64,000 nucleotides of DNA from Novosphingobium flavum (GCF_014230315.1 NZ_JACLAW010000001.1:310001-374000); one strand, 5' to 3'. Shown: positions 1 through 8,873, counted from the first letter of the stretch. A program made the numbers and translations. Notes: generated from the letters alone by a model not told the origin.

Positions 1-1
1 G

Positions 2-1669
2 AATGCGAACGTGCCGACGGCGACCGTCACGGTTCCCTCGACAAATCCGTTCTTCGTCACGCCAGTGGCGGGGCGGACTTCCGTGGCCGTTGCCTACAAC
101 TTCTATCCGGAGATCGGGTACACCTATACCCCCGGCTACGAGAAAGCCGTGATGGCGGTCGGCGGGCTTCGCGCCAAGGTCGGCGGGGACTGGCGGGTCG
201 AACTGTCGGGTAGCATCGGGCGCTCGGACGACCTCACGAACAATACCCAGCAGGCCAATGCCACCGCGATCGCAGCGGCGGTTGCGGACACCAATCCGGC
301 GACATCGCTGAACGTCTTCGGCTCGGCCTACACCAACAATGCGGCTACCCTTTCGAACCTGTTCACCGGCCTTTTCGTCATCAAGGGCTACAACGTCCTC
401 AAGTCCGTGAACGGCAGCGCCCAGGGCTCGCTGTTCGACTTGCCCGGCGGGGCCGTGAAACTTTCGGTAGGCGGCGAATATCGCAGCGAGCTGAACTTCG
501 GCATCCTGACGCGGGGCACGCAATCGGCGCCGCTGGCCGGTGACCCGTTCAGGGGCACGCGCACCGTGAGTTCGGTCTTTGGCGAGGTTTACCTGCCGAT
601 CCTGCGCAACAGCGGCATTCCCGGGCTGCAATCGCTCAATCTGTCGCTGGCCCTGCGCCATGAGCATTATTCCGACGTCGGCAATACCACGAACCCCAAG
701 GTGGGAGTCACCTGGGTGCCCTTGGAAGGGCTGAGCCTGCGGGGCAGCTACGGGCGTTCGTTCCGGGCACCTTCGATCGCCGAGGCGAACTTCAAGTCGG
801 CCGGCTATGGCATCAACGTCAACACGGCGCTGGCCGATCCGCTCTCGCCTACGGGCGTGAGCAACGGGATCAGCCTGGTAGGCGGGAATCCCGACCTGGC
901 CCCCGAAAAGTCGCGGACCTATACGATCGGCGCCGACCTGCGGCCGCTTCCCGGCCTGAGCCTTTCGACGACATTCTTCTCGATCTCCTACACGGGCCAG
1001 ATTGCCGATCTGGTCAATCCGACCGTGCTGCAGAGCCCGTTCTATTCCGCCTATGTGATCCGCAACCCGACGCAGGAGCAGATCCAGCAATACCTGAACT
1101 TCGGCGGCTCACCGCTGCCGATCAGCCTGGGTACCTTGCCCGCCACGGTTTCCTTCATCATTGACGCGCGCCGCCACAATCTGGGCGATACGAAGATGGA
1201 GGGCCTGGATTTCGACCTCGGATACCAGTTCGGCACCGCGATCGGCGACTGGAACCTCCACACCAGCGCGACGCTGCTGACCAGACTGGCAGTGAGCGCC
1301 GCGCCCGGCGCGCCGGTGGTCGACGTGAAGGGACATATCAATCGCGCACCGGAGTTCCGCCTGCGGAGCGAGGTCGGTTTCCGGTCCGGGCCGGTTTCGG
1401 CGCAGATCGCGGCCAATTACGCCACGAGCTACATCAACGACCTGACGGCGCCGGCCTATCGCATCCCCGCAAACACGACCTTCGATCTGTTTGTCGGCTA
1501 TTCGCTGGGCAAGCTCGTGCCGGCGCTGAAGGATGGCAGCCTGTCGCTGACCATCAACAACGTCTTCGACCGCGACCCGCCCCATTCCAACACGGCACTG
1601 GGTTACGATCCCCAGTCCGCCTCTGCGCTCGGACGGACCATGGCCGTTGCGCTGAATACCCGGTTTTGA
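2..1669 (+). CDS. TonB-dependent receptor, C-terminal part (5' end outside window)
   Basis: The reading frame is open to the left edge, so the N-terminal signal peptide, TonB box and most or all of the plug are missing. About 555 residues remain. They look like an outer-membrane beta-barrel: repeated amphipathic strands, the family-typical LRGSYGRSFRAPSIAEAN segment near residue 250, an NNVFDRDPP segment near the end, and a C-terminal phenylalanine (NTRF) typical of barrel proteins recognised by BAM. TBDRs take up a ligand (siderophore, sugar, other nutrient) using TonB energy; the ligand cannot be read from this part. It converges on a LysR gene just downstream, with a shared hairpin between them. 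The call as TBDR is firm; the substrate is unknown. Confidence 0.9.
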   Translation, partial: NANVPTATVTVPSTNPFFVTPVAGRTSVAVAYNFYPEIGYTYTPGYEKAVMAVGGLRAKVGGDWRVELSGSIGRSDDLTNNTQQANATAIAAAVADTNPATSLNVFGSAYTNNAATLSNLFTGLFVIKGYNVLKSVNGSAQGSLFDLPGGAVKLSVGGEYRSELNFGILTRGTQSAPLAGDPFRGTRTVSSVFGEVYLPILRNSGIPGLQSLNLSLALRHEHYSDVGNTTNPKVGVTWVPLEGLSLRGSYGRSFRAPSIAEANFKSAGYGINVNTALADPLSPTGVSNGISLVGGNPDLAPEKSRTYTIGADLRPLPGLSLSTTFFSISYTGQIADLVNPTVLQSPFYSAYVIRNPTQEQIQQYLNFGGSPLPISLGTLPATVSFIIDARRHNLGDTKMEGLDFDLGYQFGTAIGDWNLHTSATLLTRLAVSAAPGAPVVDVKGHINRAPEFRLRSEVGFRSGPVSAQIAANYATSYINDLTAPAYRIPANTTFDLFVGYSLGKLVPALKDGSLSLTINNVFDRDPPHSNTALGYDPQSASALGRTMAVALNTRF

Positions 1670-1688
1670 ACCGCACGCCCTCGGGAAC

Positions 1689-1713
1689 GGCAGGGGAGCT
1701 ATGCTCCCTTGCC
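1689..1713. terminator. hairpin between convergent TBDR and LysR genes
   Basis: An 11-bp stem GGCAGGGGAGC / GCTCCCTTGCC (one G-U pair) with a three-base loop lies directly after the TBDR stop and contains the LysR stop codon. There is no clear T-tract, so it is a likely but not certain bidirectional terminator. Confidence 0.5.
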
Positions 1714-2616
1714 GCCTTCCAGCGCCGCAAGCCGGAGGCTGACCGGCTCGGCCGCGGCAAAGACGCGATCCCTCAGCCAGATGTTGGCGGGATCATGATC
1801 CTGACTGAAGGGCCAGGCCATCGCGCACTGGATGATCGGGGTCTCGAAGGGCAGCGGGCAACTGCGAAGGGGAAGGCTGAGCTGATGAAACTGGGCAAAG
1901 CTCGCAGGCACGATCGACACCCCGCCGCCGGCCGCGACGATGTGGGGAATGATTTCCATCGGAACCGCCGCGCTGTGCGGTGCCTCCAGATCCATCGGCG
2001 GCATGGCGAGGCGCTGTTCTTTCAAGGGCTCGACAAAGCGGAGGCGGGCCAGCTCGTCACGCGTGATCGTGTCTCCGGCAAAATGCTGCTGGGCCGAGAC
2101 GAGGCAGCGCCAATGATCCTCGAATACGATGATGTTGGGCGTCATCGGCGGGAGCAGATTGACGTTGGAAAGAACGATGTCGATGTCCCCGGCGCCGAAC
2201 TGCTCCCACGAGGAACCGAGCGGCACGCATTCAAGCCGAACCTGCGGCGCGACGAGGGCGATGGCCTGGATCAGGTTGGGCATCACCATCGCGCCGACGT
2301 GCGGCGGCATCGCCAGCGTGAAGCTCCGGTCATTTGCCGCCGGATCGAAATGGGGGCGGGCCTTCGCAAGCGCCCGAATGCCCTTGAGCGTGGCTGCAAC
2401 CTGCTCCTTCAGCGAATGGGCGAATGGGGTAAGCACCATTTGACCGCCGTGACGGATCAGCAGATCGTCGGAAAAATGCCTGCGCAATTGGCCCATGACA
2501 TTGCTCACCGCCGGCTGCGACAGCGCCAGGCGCTCGGCAGCGCGACTGATATGGCGTTCTGCCAGTACGGCTTCGAGAATTTCGATGTGCCGAACTTCCA
2601 ATCCCAACGGGGTCAT
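1699..2616 (-). CDS. LysR-family transcriptional regulator
   Basis: This is a 305-residue protein with an N-terminal winged helix-turn-helix (residues about 5-65; ISRAAERLALSQPAVSNVMGQLRRHF) followed by a LysR substrate-binding domain. The frame can be extended 20 codons upstream, but the conserved start of the family (TPLGLEVRHIEILEAVL) fits the ATG at 2616. The gene is divergent from the ThDP enzyme at 2729. A perfect inverted repeat lies in the 112-bp spacer, as expected for LysR control of a divergent target. It probably regulates the ThDP-enzyme/MFS genes; the inducer is unknown. Confidence 0.9.
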   Translation of the reverse strand: MTPLGLEVRHIEILEAVLAERHISRAAERLALSQPAVSNVMGQLRRHFSDDLLIRHGGQMVLTPFAHSLKEQVAATLKGIRALAKARPHFDPAANDRSFTLAMPPHVGAMVMPNLIQAIALVAPQVRLECVPLGSSWEQFGAGDIDIVLSNVNLLPPMTPNIIVFEDHWRCLVSAQQHFAGDTITRDELARLRFVEPLKEQRLAMPPMDLEAPHSAAVPMEIIPHIVAAGGGVSIVPASFAQFHQLSLPLRSCPLPFETPIIQCAMAWPFSQDHDPANIWLRDRVFAAAEPVSLRLAALEGGKGA

Positions 2617-2649
2617 AGCTTGCTTTCCGCAATGCGATTCTAGGATTTT

Positions 2650-2666
2650 ATCCGGAAGTTCCGGAT
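2650..2666. promoter_or_regulatory. Inverted repeat, probable LysR operator
   Basis: ATCCGGAA-G-TTCCGGAT is a perfect 8-bp inverted repeat with a one-base spacer in the AT-rich gap between the divergent LysR and ThDP-enzyme genes. A TATACT hexamer just downstream, near 2680, could be the -10 box of the rightward gene. Binding by the adjacent LysR protein is an inference. Confidence 0.5.
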
Positions 2667-2728
2667 TTAATGGCAATGTTATACTATTTAATAATTTAAT
2701 GCTATATCTTTTTTAAAGAGGTGACGAG

Positions 2729-4420
2729 GTGGCTTCTAATATTTCTGGAGGAGAGGCTGTTGCGGCGGCTCTAAAATCCTTCAAGATTAGAAATGTATTC
2801 GGAGTGGCAAGCGGAAAGCTTTCACCTTTACTGAAGGCAATTTCTGACAGGCCCGAGCTGGATTACATGGGCGTCAGGCACGAAGCGTCCGCGGCCTTCA
2901 TGGCGACCGCCATTGCCGCGCGCCATGGCGAACCTGCGGTGTGCCTGGGGGAAACAGGTGCGGGGGGGCTCAATCTGCTGAGCGGATTGGGCGGGGCGTT
3001 TGCCAACAGCCTGCCCGTCATCGCGATCACCTCCAACAACAGCAGCCATCTGATCGACCCCGACGCCGGCGTGTTCTCGTCGTCGCGCAACAGGGCGCTG
3101 TTCGAAGCTGTCACCAAGTGGTCCTGTGACGTGCGAGCCGGGGAACGCATACCGGAACTGATGCGCGAGGCATTCCGCCGGGCAACGACGGGAAGGCCGG
3201 GGCCGGTGCACATCGATATCCCGGCCGACATTCTCGCCAACACGATGGAAGCCCCGGCTGGCGAGCTCGAAGCACCGCGATGGCATTATGCCGTCCCATC
3301 GTCAGTTGGTCCGCGTTTTCATGAACTCGAGGCGGCTGCTGATGTCCTGCTTCGGGCTGAGCGCCCGCTGATAATCGCGGGTGGCGGGGCAATCGCTGCC
3401 AGCGAAAAGATCGTGGCCCTGAGCAACATGACCGGCTGGCCGGTTGTCACCACGCAGATGGGACTTGGGATAATGCCCTCCGATCACGAAAATCTGGTCG
3501 GTCAAGGCGGGATCATTGGTGGGCCTGCGGTCCAGAAGGCGCTGCTGGAGGCCGATGGCCTGCTGGTCGTCGGGTGCCGCTTTTCGTCCTGGATGTGGCC
3601 CGATGGAAGGCGCGGGTGGACTCATCCCGATCGCCAGAGCGTCGTGCAGGTCGACATCGATCCGCCTGTGATTGGCCGCTATGCTCCCGTCGACCACGGC
3701 TTTGTCTGCGACAGCAGCGCCTTTCTCAGTTCCATCATCGCCTGGGTGGGCGAACTGGCGATCCCTGATCGGCGCAAATGGGCGCAGGAGCTTCGCGAGG
3801 TCCGTGATCGGCATCGGGCCGCGCTCAGGGCCCTGTCGGACGAACGGACTACGCCGATCCACCCGGCGGCACTTGCCAATGCGGTCGGATCGGCAATCGG
3901 CGGAGCAGGCCTTGTCATCTTCGATGGCGGACACACGACCTTCTGGAGCAATGATTTTACCCCGGTGCCGGGGCCCCGTACCCGGTTTCACGAACCCGGC
4001 ATGACTCACCTGGGGTTCGGCCTGCCATGGGCCCTCGCCATGAAGCGGGCGGAGCCGGACCTGCCGGTGTGGTGCATCACCGGCGACGGCGCTTTCGGCT
4101 TTACCATCCAGGAACTGGACACGGCGCGCCGCGAAGGCCTCGACGTCCTGATCGTCGTGCACAACAACGAAGCGCTCGGGGTCATCCAGCAAGGTCAGGA
4201 AAAGGCAGGCTTTTCGCTCGGGACCAGCCTTGCTGGCACCGATTACGCTGCCGTGGCCAGGGGGTTCGGCTGCTTTGGCGAGGTGGTCACTACGCTGGAT
4301 GAAATCCCCGGCGCGATCGCCCGGGCGCGCGCGAGCGGACTGCCGGCGGTACTGGACGTGCGGGTGAAGTTCGTCCCGCATCCGATGCTCCCGGCCTTCG
4401 CCCGAAGCTCGCAGGGCTGA
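2729..4420 (+). CDS. Thiamine-diphosphate-dependent decarboxylase/synthase (acetolactate synthase-like)
   Basis: The 563-residue protein has the three-domain ThDP fold. The N-terminal PYR domain carries the catalytic glutamate in GVRHEASAA (about residue 52). A central domain follows (about 195-330). The C-terminal PP domain has the GDGAFGFTIQEL...NN metal/ThDP-binding motif near residue 450. Members include acetolactate synthase, benzoylformate decarboxylase and related 2-oxoacid decarboxylases; the substrate is not readable. The GTG start is chosen because AAAGAGGTGA lies just upstream. An MFS gene follows after 28 bp, so the two probably form an operon that moves and decarboxylates an organic acid. 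The first roughly 40 codons are noticeably AT-rich compared with the rest. Confidence 0.85.
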   Translation: MASNISGGEAVAAALKSFKIRNVFGVASGKLSPLLKAISDRPELDYMGVRHEASAAFMATAIAARHGEPAVCLGETGAGGLNLLSGLGGAFANSLPVIAITSNNSSHLIDPDAGVFSSSRNRALFEAVTKWSCDVRAGERIPELMREAFRRATTGRPGPVHIDIPADILANTMEAPAGELEAPRWHYAVPSSVGPRFHELEAAADVLLRAERPLIIAGGGAIAASEKIVALSNMTGWPVVTTQMGLGIMPSDHENLVGQGGIIGGPAVQKALLEADGLLVVGCRFSSWMWPDGRRGWTHPDRQSVVQVDIDPPVIGRYAPVDHGFVCDSSAFLSSIIAWVGELAIPDRRKWAQELREVRDRHRAALRALSDERTTPIHPAALANAVGSAIGGAGLVIFDGGHTTFWSNDFTPVPGPRTRFHEPGMTHLGFGLPWALAMKRAEPDLPVWCITGDGAFGFTIQELDTARREGLDVLIVVHNNEALGVIQQGQEKAGFSLGTSLAGTDYAAVARGFGCFGEVVTTLDEIPGAIARARASGLPAVLDVRVKFVPHPMLPAFARSSQG

Positions 4421-4448
4421 GCGTGCAAAGTCAGAACAGGGTCTGAAA

Positions 4449-5633
4449 ATGAGAATTCGCACCGAAATCGGTACGGCCGTGCTGCTCGCACTGGCATTCG
4501 GAACCGTCATGCTGGACCGGATGGTCCAGCTGTTCCTGGGCACGGACCTCACCGCGGAATTCAGTCTCACGGGCAGCCAGCTCGGCCTGCTGGCCGGGGT
4601 GGTGAGCCTGTCATGGGCGCTCTCGACAATGATCTTCGGGGCGCTGTCCGATCGAATTGGCAGGAAGCGCGTTCTGGTTCCGGCCATGATCGCCTTCTCG
4701 GTCGCCTCGCTCCTGACGGCCTTTGCGCGAAGTTTCGGCGAGCTGCTGGCGATGCGGGCCCTGCTCGGTTTCTGCGAGGGGCCCTGCTGGTCGGTGATCA
4801 TGGCGTTCATGTCCGACCGTTCGTCGCCCGACCGGCGGGGGCGGAATATCGGCATCGTCAACTGCGCGGGTTCGCTAGCCGGTTCTGCGCTCGCTCCCAT
4901 CTTCGCGGCGCAGATTACCACCGCGTTCGGCTGGCGGGCGGCCTTCCTGGTGGCGGGCGTGCCGGGCTTCGTGCTCGCCATGCTGATCGCCTATTTGCTG
5001 GATGAACCTGCGGTTCGGTCAAAGTCCGAGCGCATGGGGACAAGCGACCTGCGGCGCCTGATGCGGCAGCCGTCCTTGTGGCTGTGTCTTGCGGGCGCTT
5101 CGTGCTTCACGACCTTTGTCATCTCCTCCTCGATCTTCGCACCCATTTACCTCATCGCCGATCAGGCATTCACAAAGTCGGCGGCCGGGTTGGTGATGGG
5201 GCTGTCAGGGCTCGGCGGGTTCATCTATGCGCTGGTCGGGCCGCTCGCATCCGATCGGATCGGGCGGCGGAAAATCCTCGTTCTCGCTGCGGGCCTGAGC
5301 TGCCTGATGCCGATCACGGTGCTTGCCGGTGGAGGCATTCCGGTTGCGGCATTGGGCGCGGGCATGGTCCTCCTTACCGCGGCGCCCGTCATCGCCACCC
5401 TGATGCTGATCGTATTGCCGGTGGAATATTCGCCGCGGGCCCTGGGTGCCTCGGCGATCGGCTTCGTGGCAATCGGCGCCGAAGGGATCGGGGCTACTAT
5501 CGGTCCGGTTCTGGCTGGAATCGTCGCGGAAAGCTGGGGCCACGCGGCAGTGATGTGGTTCTGCAGCGCCACGATGGTCGTGGTCCTGCTGATCGCGCTG
5601 GTCTTGCCTGAGCCCGCACATGAGACGGCCTAG
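4449..5633 (+). CDS. MFS transporter
   Basis: A 394-residue polytopic membrane protein with about 12 predicted hydrophobic helices and the MFS motif A (GALSDRIGRKRVL) between TM2 and TM3; a second half-motif (GPLASDRIGRRKIL) occurs in the C-terminal half. It begins 28 bp after the ThDP enzyme and is likely co-transcribed. It would carry that enzyme's substrate or product across the inner membrane. Substrate class is not determinable by eye; aromatic or other organic-acid transporters share this architecture. Confidence 0.88.
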   Translation: MRIRTEIGTAVLLALAFGTVMLDRMVQLFLGTDLTAEFSLTGSQLGLLAGVVSLSWALSTMIFGALSDRIGRKRVLVPAMIAFSVASLLTAFARSFGELLAMRALLGFCEGPCWSVIMAFMSDRSSPDRRGRNIGIVNCAGSLAGSALAPIFAAQITTAFGWRAAFLVAGVPGFVLAMLIAYLLDEPAVRSKSERMGTSDLRRLMRQPSLWLCLAGASCFTTFVISSSIFAPIYLIADQAFTKSAAGLVMGLSGLGGFIYALVGPLASDRIGRRKILVLAAGLSCLMPITVLAGGGIPVAALGAGMVLLTAAPVIATLMLIVLPVEYSPRALGASAIGFVAIGAEGIGATIGPVLAGIVAESWGHAAVMWFCSATMVVVLLIALVLPEPAHETA

Positions 5634-5752
5634 GCATCCCGGCGCCGGGCTATCACGCGGCGAAATAGTCGTGATCAGGACAATGGATTGGCGCGGCTCG
5701 CATCATCGATGCACCCCGCCGGGGGAAGAACAGGGCATGAGAGGATAATGGA

Positions 5753-6784
5753 ATGATCAGAACCTTCGCGCTGGGGTGCAGCCTCGCTGCTATTTGCGCC
5801 TCGCCGGTTAATGCGAAGATCGTGGCTCGCGACATCAAGATCCTGATGGATGCGTCCGACCCGTCTCATGCTGCGGACGTTGGCAAGACGCATGAGGCGC
5901 GGATCTACTACGATGACAGCAAGATCGATCCGGTTAGCCATCGCGTGCCGATCCTGCACCAGCAGCACACCCCGATGCTGATCCCGGCCCATCCCGATGC
6001 CGCCGAAATGCCGGTGGGCAATGCCTGGCTGGATCTCGGGTCCAAGCCCTACCGCTATCACATGGCCGCTTCGCCCGCAGTGCGGCTGCGCCCTGACGGC
6101 AAACCGGCGTGGGCGCCCTATGCCATCCTGTTCGATGAGGACACCCAGCGCATGACCATCCGCCGGCAGTCAGACGGCGGGCTCGAACTCTCCGGCAAGT
6201 ACATCGTCGGCGAGGAGGAAATGAGCGGGCCGCAGGTTGACTGGGTGATCAACGGCAAAGGCGCCCCGGATGGGCGCGGGCAGGCCATGACAAACGTGTT
6301 GCCCGCCGTGGGAACAGGCAGCCCGTCGCCGGGCTTGCCGCACGCGCCAACGCCGCCGCTGAAGGTTGGCAAGAGTGCGAAGCTGGTCGCGCTTCGGGTC
6401 GACGTCGTGGTGGATCAGGTCGCTCCCGAAGATGAGGGAATGTACAAGGTCGGCCAGGCCGACACGGCTCGGATTGTCTATGACGCCTCGGCCGTGGACC
6501 CGAAAACGCACACCGTTTCGATCTTGGAGGAAGCCCATCTGATCGGCGGCAAGTATCACCCGAACAGGGAAACGCGTGCCTCGGTCCTGGACATGAGCCA
6601 GCGCCCTTATCGGCTCACTTATGCCTCATCCGTCACGCACGGGCGACCTCTTGTGGTCCTGTTCGAGGGAGCAACCCAGCGCATGGCCATGCTCGCCCGT
6701 CCGGATTTTCATATGTTGATCGCCGGCAAATACGTGATCAATCCGGAGCCGGTTCCCTACGACGTCAACCGCCCGGAAGATTGA
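5753..6784 (+). CDS. Secreted protein of unknown function with internal duplication
   Basis: 343 residues with a good signal peptide (MIRTFALGCSLAAICASPVNA, cleavage after about 21) and a GAGAGG-type ribosome site upstream. The mature protein is two repeats of about 110 residues. The first starts at ARIYYDDSKIDPVSHRVPIL and ends SGKYIVG; the second starts at ARIVYDASAVDPKTHTVSIL and ends AGKYVI. Both contain the phrases KPYRY/RPYRL and LFDEDTQRM/LFEGATQRM. A Pro-rich linker of about 60 residues joins them. I do not recognise the family. It is probably periplasmic or exported. It stands alone, 120 bp after the MFS gene. Confidence 0.75.
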   Translation: MIRTFALGCSLAAICASPVNAKIVARDIKILMDASDPSHAADVGKTHEARIYYDDSKIDPVSHRVPILHQQHTPMLIPAHPDAAEMPVGNAWLDLGSKPYRYHMAASPAVRLRPDGKPAWAPYAILFDEDTQRMTIRRQSDGGLELSGKYIVGEEEMSGPQVDWVINGKGAPDGRGQAMTNVLPAVGTGSPSPGLPHAPTPPLKVGKSAKLVALRVDVVVDQVAPEDEGMYKVGQADTARIVYDASAVDPKTHTVSILEEAHLIGGKYHPNRETRASVLDMSQRPYRLTYASSVTHGRPLVVLFEGATQRMAMLARPDFHMLIAGKYVINPEPVPYDVNRPED

Positions 6785-6794
6785 GCGGCTGATC

Positions 6795-6860
6795 CGAACC
6801 TGCCGCGGATATCGGTTCGTCTCGTGCGGGCCGATTTCGGTCTGGCGCGCGGCAGGTTCG
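6795..6860. repeat. Long inverted repeat / structured hairpin after the two-repeat protein gene
   Basis: A perfect 13-bp inverted repeat, CGAACCTGCCGCG / CGCGGCAGGTTCG, flanks 40 bases that contain a nested ATCGG/CCGAT stem. It begins 10 bases after the stop codon of the upstream gene, so a terminator or mRNA-stabilising structure is plausible. Confidence 0.5.
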
Positions 6861-6899
6861 AAGGCCCCGTTTGGCCAGTTGAACGTCGGTTTGATCGAG
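6855..6899. repeat. Degenerate intergenic repeat, copy 1
   Basis: The segment with GGCCAGTTGAACGTCGG resembles one at 33469-33515 with GGCCAGTCGAATGTCGG, by eye about 70 percent alike over some 45 bases. Both are non-coding. They look like decayed copies of a dispersed intergenic repeat. Confidence 0.3.
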
Positions 6900-6936
6900 C
6901 GGGCAATGTCACATCACCGGGCAACCGGCTCCATGA

Positions 6937-7095
6937 TCAGGTTGCCGCTGCTGGACTGGTGTTGGTCCGAAAGCCCTGCGACAGGGTATGATAGAGCTTG
7001 GCCGGGCAAATCTGACTGTCCACCCAGTCTGCCGTGAGCGGTGCCCGCACAACACCCATGAAATAGGCCGCGACGCCGAGCAGGATGATGGCGCC
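6937..7095 (-). pseudogene. ClC-type chloride channel, C-terminal remnant
   Basis: On the minus strand the peptide IILLGVAAYFMGVVRAPLTA matches the family-typical segment of ClC channels before the last helices. It then jumps directly to ICPAKLYHTLSQGF, which in intact ClC proteins lies some 25-30 residues further on. An internal deletion is therefore evident, and no upstream ClC sequence is recognisable. This is a decayed fragment; the assignment rests on recalled motifs. Confidence 0.45.
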
Positions 7096-7816
7096 GGATG
7101 GCCCGCCTTGTTGCTCGGAGAATGCATCTGGGCGAATGGTGCTCTCACGGTCACCTTTGCCCGCCCCTTCGATCTTCTCGCGAGCTATGCTGAAGCGGTG
7201 CGCGAGGATCGTGAGCCGGACGAATTGTTGGCGGCTCTCGGCAAGGCCGTTTCCCAGCCGAATGCGGCGGCCAAACAGTTGATCGCCCGTTACAATGCGA
7301 TGTGCCGTCTGCAGCAGAGCGAGGCAGAGCGGACCAGGGCAGACGAATATGCCTGGCCAGATCCGGCTGCGGCTGCGGGGTAAGGCATCCCGTCCCGAAC
7401 ATGCTGGCGGTGTGCCGATGGCAGCCATGGTCGGCAACGTCGCTAGCATGTTAGGTCGGGAGGGTTGGGCTTTTGACCGCTTAGTTCGGCGGTCCGGTAA
7501 GTCTCCTAACGAACCCGACCACGCGGCCATACGTTCACCGAAACAAAATGAGACGGTTGAACGGCGGCGAGTTGGATAGTCCTGAACGTCTATTTCCTGA
7601 CGGCCAAGGAGTAAAGCGGACCGACCGCTCCCAGATGAGCGCGACCGCGCATTGCACGGTCTTGGTTAGCCTTCGCCGTGCCGGCCGGCGAGTTCGTCCT
7701 TGGTGAGAGGGGGTATCACGATGCCGGGGCTAATCGTATCGATCCGGGCGCCGCGTCTCCTCCAACTGGTCATGTCGTGCGGCCGTGCGAACGGAGCCTT
7801 GATGTGGCGGCGAATG
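7096..7816. other. Non-coding region with gene remnants
   Basis: No intact gene is supported here. An open frame at 7135-7200 (+) encodes a peptide with TVTFARPFDLLASYAEAV, which is reminiscent of the C-terminal tail of serine recombinases, but the match is short and weak. A short-chain dehydrogenase remnant lies at 7666-7773 on the minus strand. The open frames on both strands between 6900 and 7580 otherwise have no recognisable protein character. Confidence 0.4.
7666..7773 (-). pseudogene. Short-chain dehydrogenase/reductase, C-terminal remnant
   Basis: The minus-strand peptide GARIDTISPGIVIPPLTKDE (then LAGRHGEG and a TAA stop) closely resembles the GARINTISPGIV-TPL--DEL-GPRG stretch of classical SDRs, which follows the catalytic helix. 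In intact SDRs another 40-60 residues follow, and the Rossmann N-terminus and YxxxK motif are absent upstream. It is therefore a truncated relic, just downstream of the LysR gene at 7817-8731. Confidence 0.5.
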
Positions 7817-8731
7817 TCACTCTTGCAGTATGACTGCCGCGAAATATCCAATCTGGTCGATTAGCCACCGCAGGCCGGCGTCGGTTGCACGTGTCTCGTG
7901 ATATTGCGCCAATTGCCTTAGAGGGGGCAGGGCGAAGGGCAGGTCTGCGTAGGCGAGGGGGAAGTGGCGTGCTGCATCGTGCGCCAGCCGGCGGTGCATG
8001 AGCGCCAGCCGCATGGTTCCTATCAGCAGCCACGGCACGACGACGAACGAAGGCGCTACGATGTCAATGCGGCGGGAGTAGCCAAGAAGTTCCAGTTGCT
8101 TGTCGCCAACCGCGGTAATCCGCGGGCCGCCGACCGAAACCGCGACATGTCCGTGCGCGAGCACGTCCTCGGCCGTGATCGGCGAGGCGAATATCGGGTT
8201 GTCGAGCCACCCGGCGAGGACGAACTCCTCTTCGTAAAGAGGCTCTGCGGGAAATCCGGCCACGGCCCATTCCGCTGGCGTGACCAGAAGATCGATCTCG
8301 CCGCGGCGCAGACGGCCCTCTGCGTGTTCATCACTTAGGCTGACGTGGATGCGCACGCCGGGAGCAGCCTGCGCGAGATGGCGGGCAAGCGGAGCGAGGA
8401 TGGTCGCGGCAACATAGTCAGATGCGTTGACGCGGAAAAGACGATCAGACCGTTCGGGCGCGAATTCCACCGGCATCGATAGGACTGATTCAGCGCTGCG
8501 CAGACAGGCCCGCACTTCCGGCAGGAGCGATTCGGCAAGTGGCGTGGGGTACATGCGCTTGCCCTGAACGACCAACAGTTCGTCGCCGAAGTATTCCCTG
8601 AGCCGCCCCAACGCGGCGCTCGCCGCAGGTTGGCTGATCCCGATCCTCTCCGCCGCCCGCGAGGTGCTGCGGGTCTCCATCAGAGCATCGAAGACAACGA
8701 AGAGATTGAGGTCGAGACCCTTCAGGCGCAC
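7817..8731 (-). CDS. LysR-family regulator, NodD-type
   Basis: A 304-residue regulator. Its N-terminus (RLKGLDLNLFVVFDALMETRSTSRAAERIG) is the NodD/NahR-type signature, so I chose the GTG at 8731 rather than upstream ATGs at 8764 or 8779. The helix-turn-helix spans about residues 20-50, with SQPAASAALGRLR as recognition region. A C-terminal periplasmic-binding-like inducer domain follows. It is divergent from the TBDR at 8874 with a 142-bp spacer and probably controls it in response to a small organic inducer. Confidence 0.88.
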   Translation of the reverse strand: MRLKGLDLNLFVVFDALMETRSTSRAAERIGISQPAASAALGRLREYFGDELLVVQGKRMYPTPLAESLLPEVRACLRSAESVLSMPVEFAPERSDRLFRVNASDYVAATILAPLARHLAQAAPGVRIHVSLSDEHAEGRLRRGEIDLLVTPAEWAVAGFPAEPLYEEEFVLAGWLDNPIFASPITAEDVLAHGHVAVSVGGPRITAVGDKQLELLGYSRRIDIVAPSFVVVPWLLIGTMRLALMHRRLAHDAARHFPLAYADLPFALPPLRQLAQYHETRATDAGLRWLIDQIGYFAAVILQE

Positions 8732-8802
8732 GCGAAACTCCAATCGATTAAGAAACGATATCATTATCGAGTTGATCAATTTGTTTTACAGCAGGGCGGG
8801 CT

Positions 8803-8822
8803 TTGGTCAATGATATTGGTCA
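8803..8822. promoter_or_regulatory. Tandem TTGGTCA repeats in the LysR/TBDR divergent promoter
   Basis: Two copies of TTGGTCA start 13 bp apart, just upstream of the TBDR gene. An ATCG-N9-CGAT inverted repeat lies further up at 8743-8759. Either could be part of the LysR-binding region; this is inferred only from position. Confidence 0.3.
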
Positions 8823-8873
8823 GACCGGTATGCTCTGCTGGTCGACCATTCAGAACAACAACAGGGAGAAACC

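Noticed and set aside
7135-7200. Serine recombinase C-terminal remnant
   Set aside because: Only about 20 residues resemble the family and no catalytic domain is nearby; kept as a low-weight remark only.
8816-8835. Sigma-54-like TTGG...TGC upstream of the TBDR at 8874
   Set aside because: GG and GC are 12 bases apart rather than 10, and the adjacent NodD-type LysR suggests sigma-70 control.
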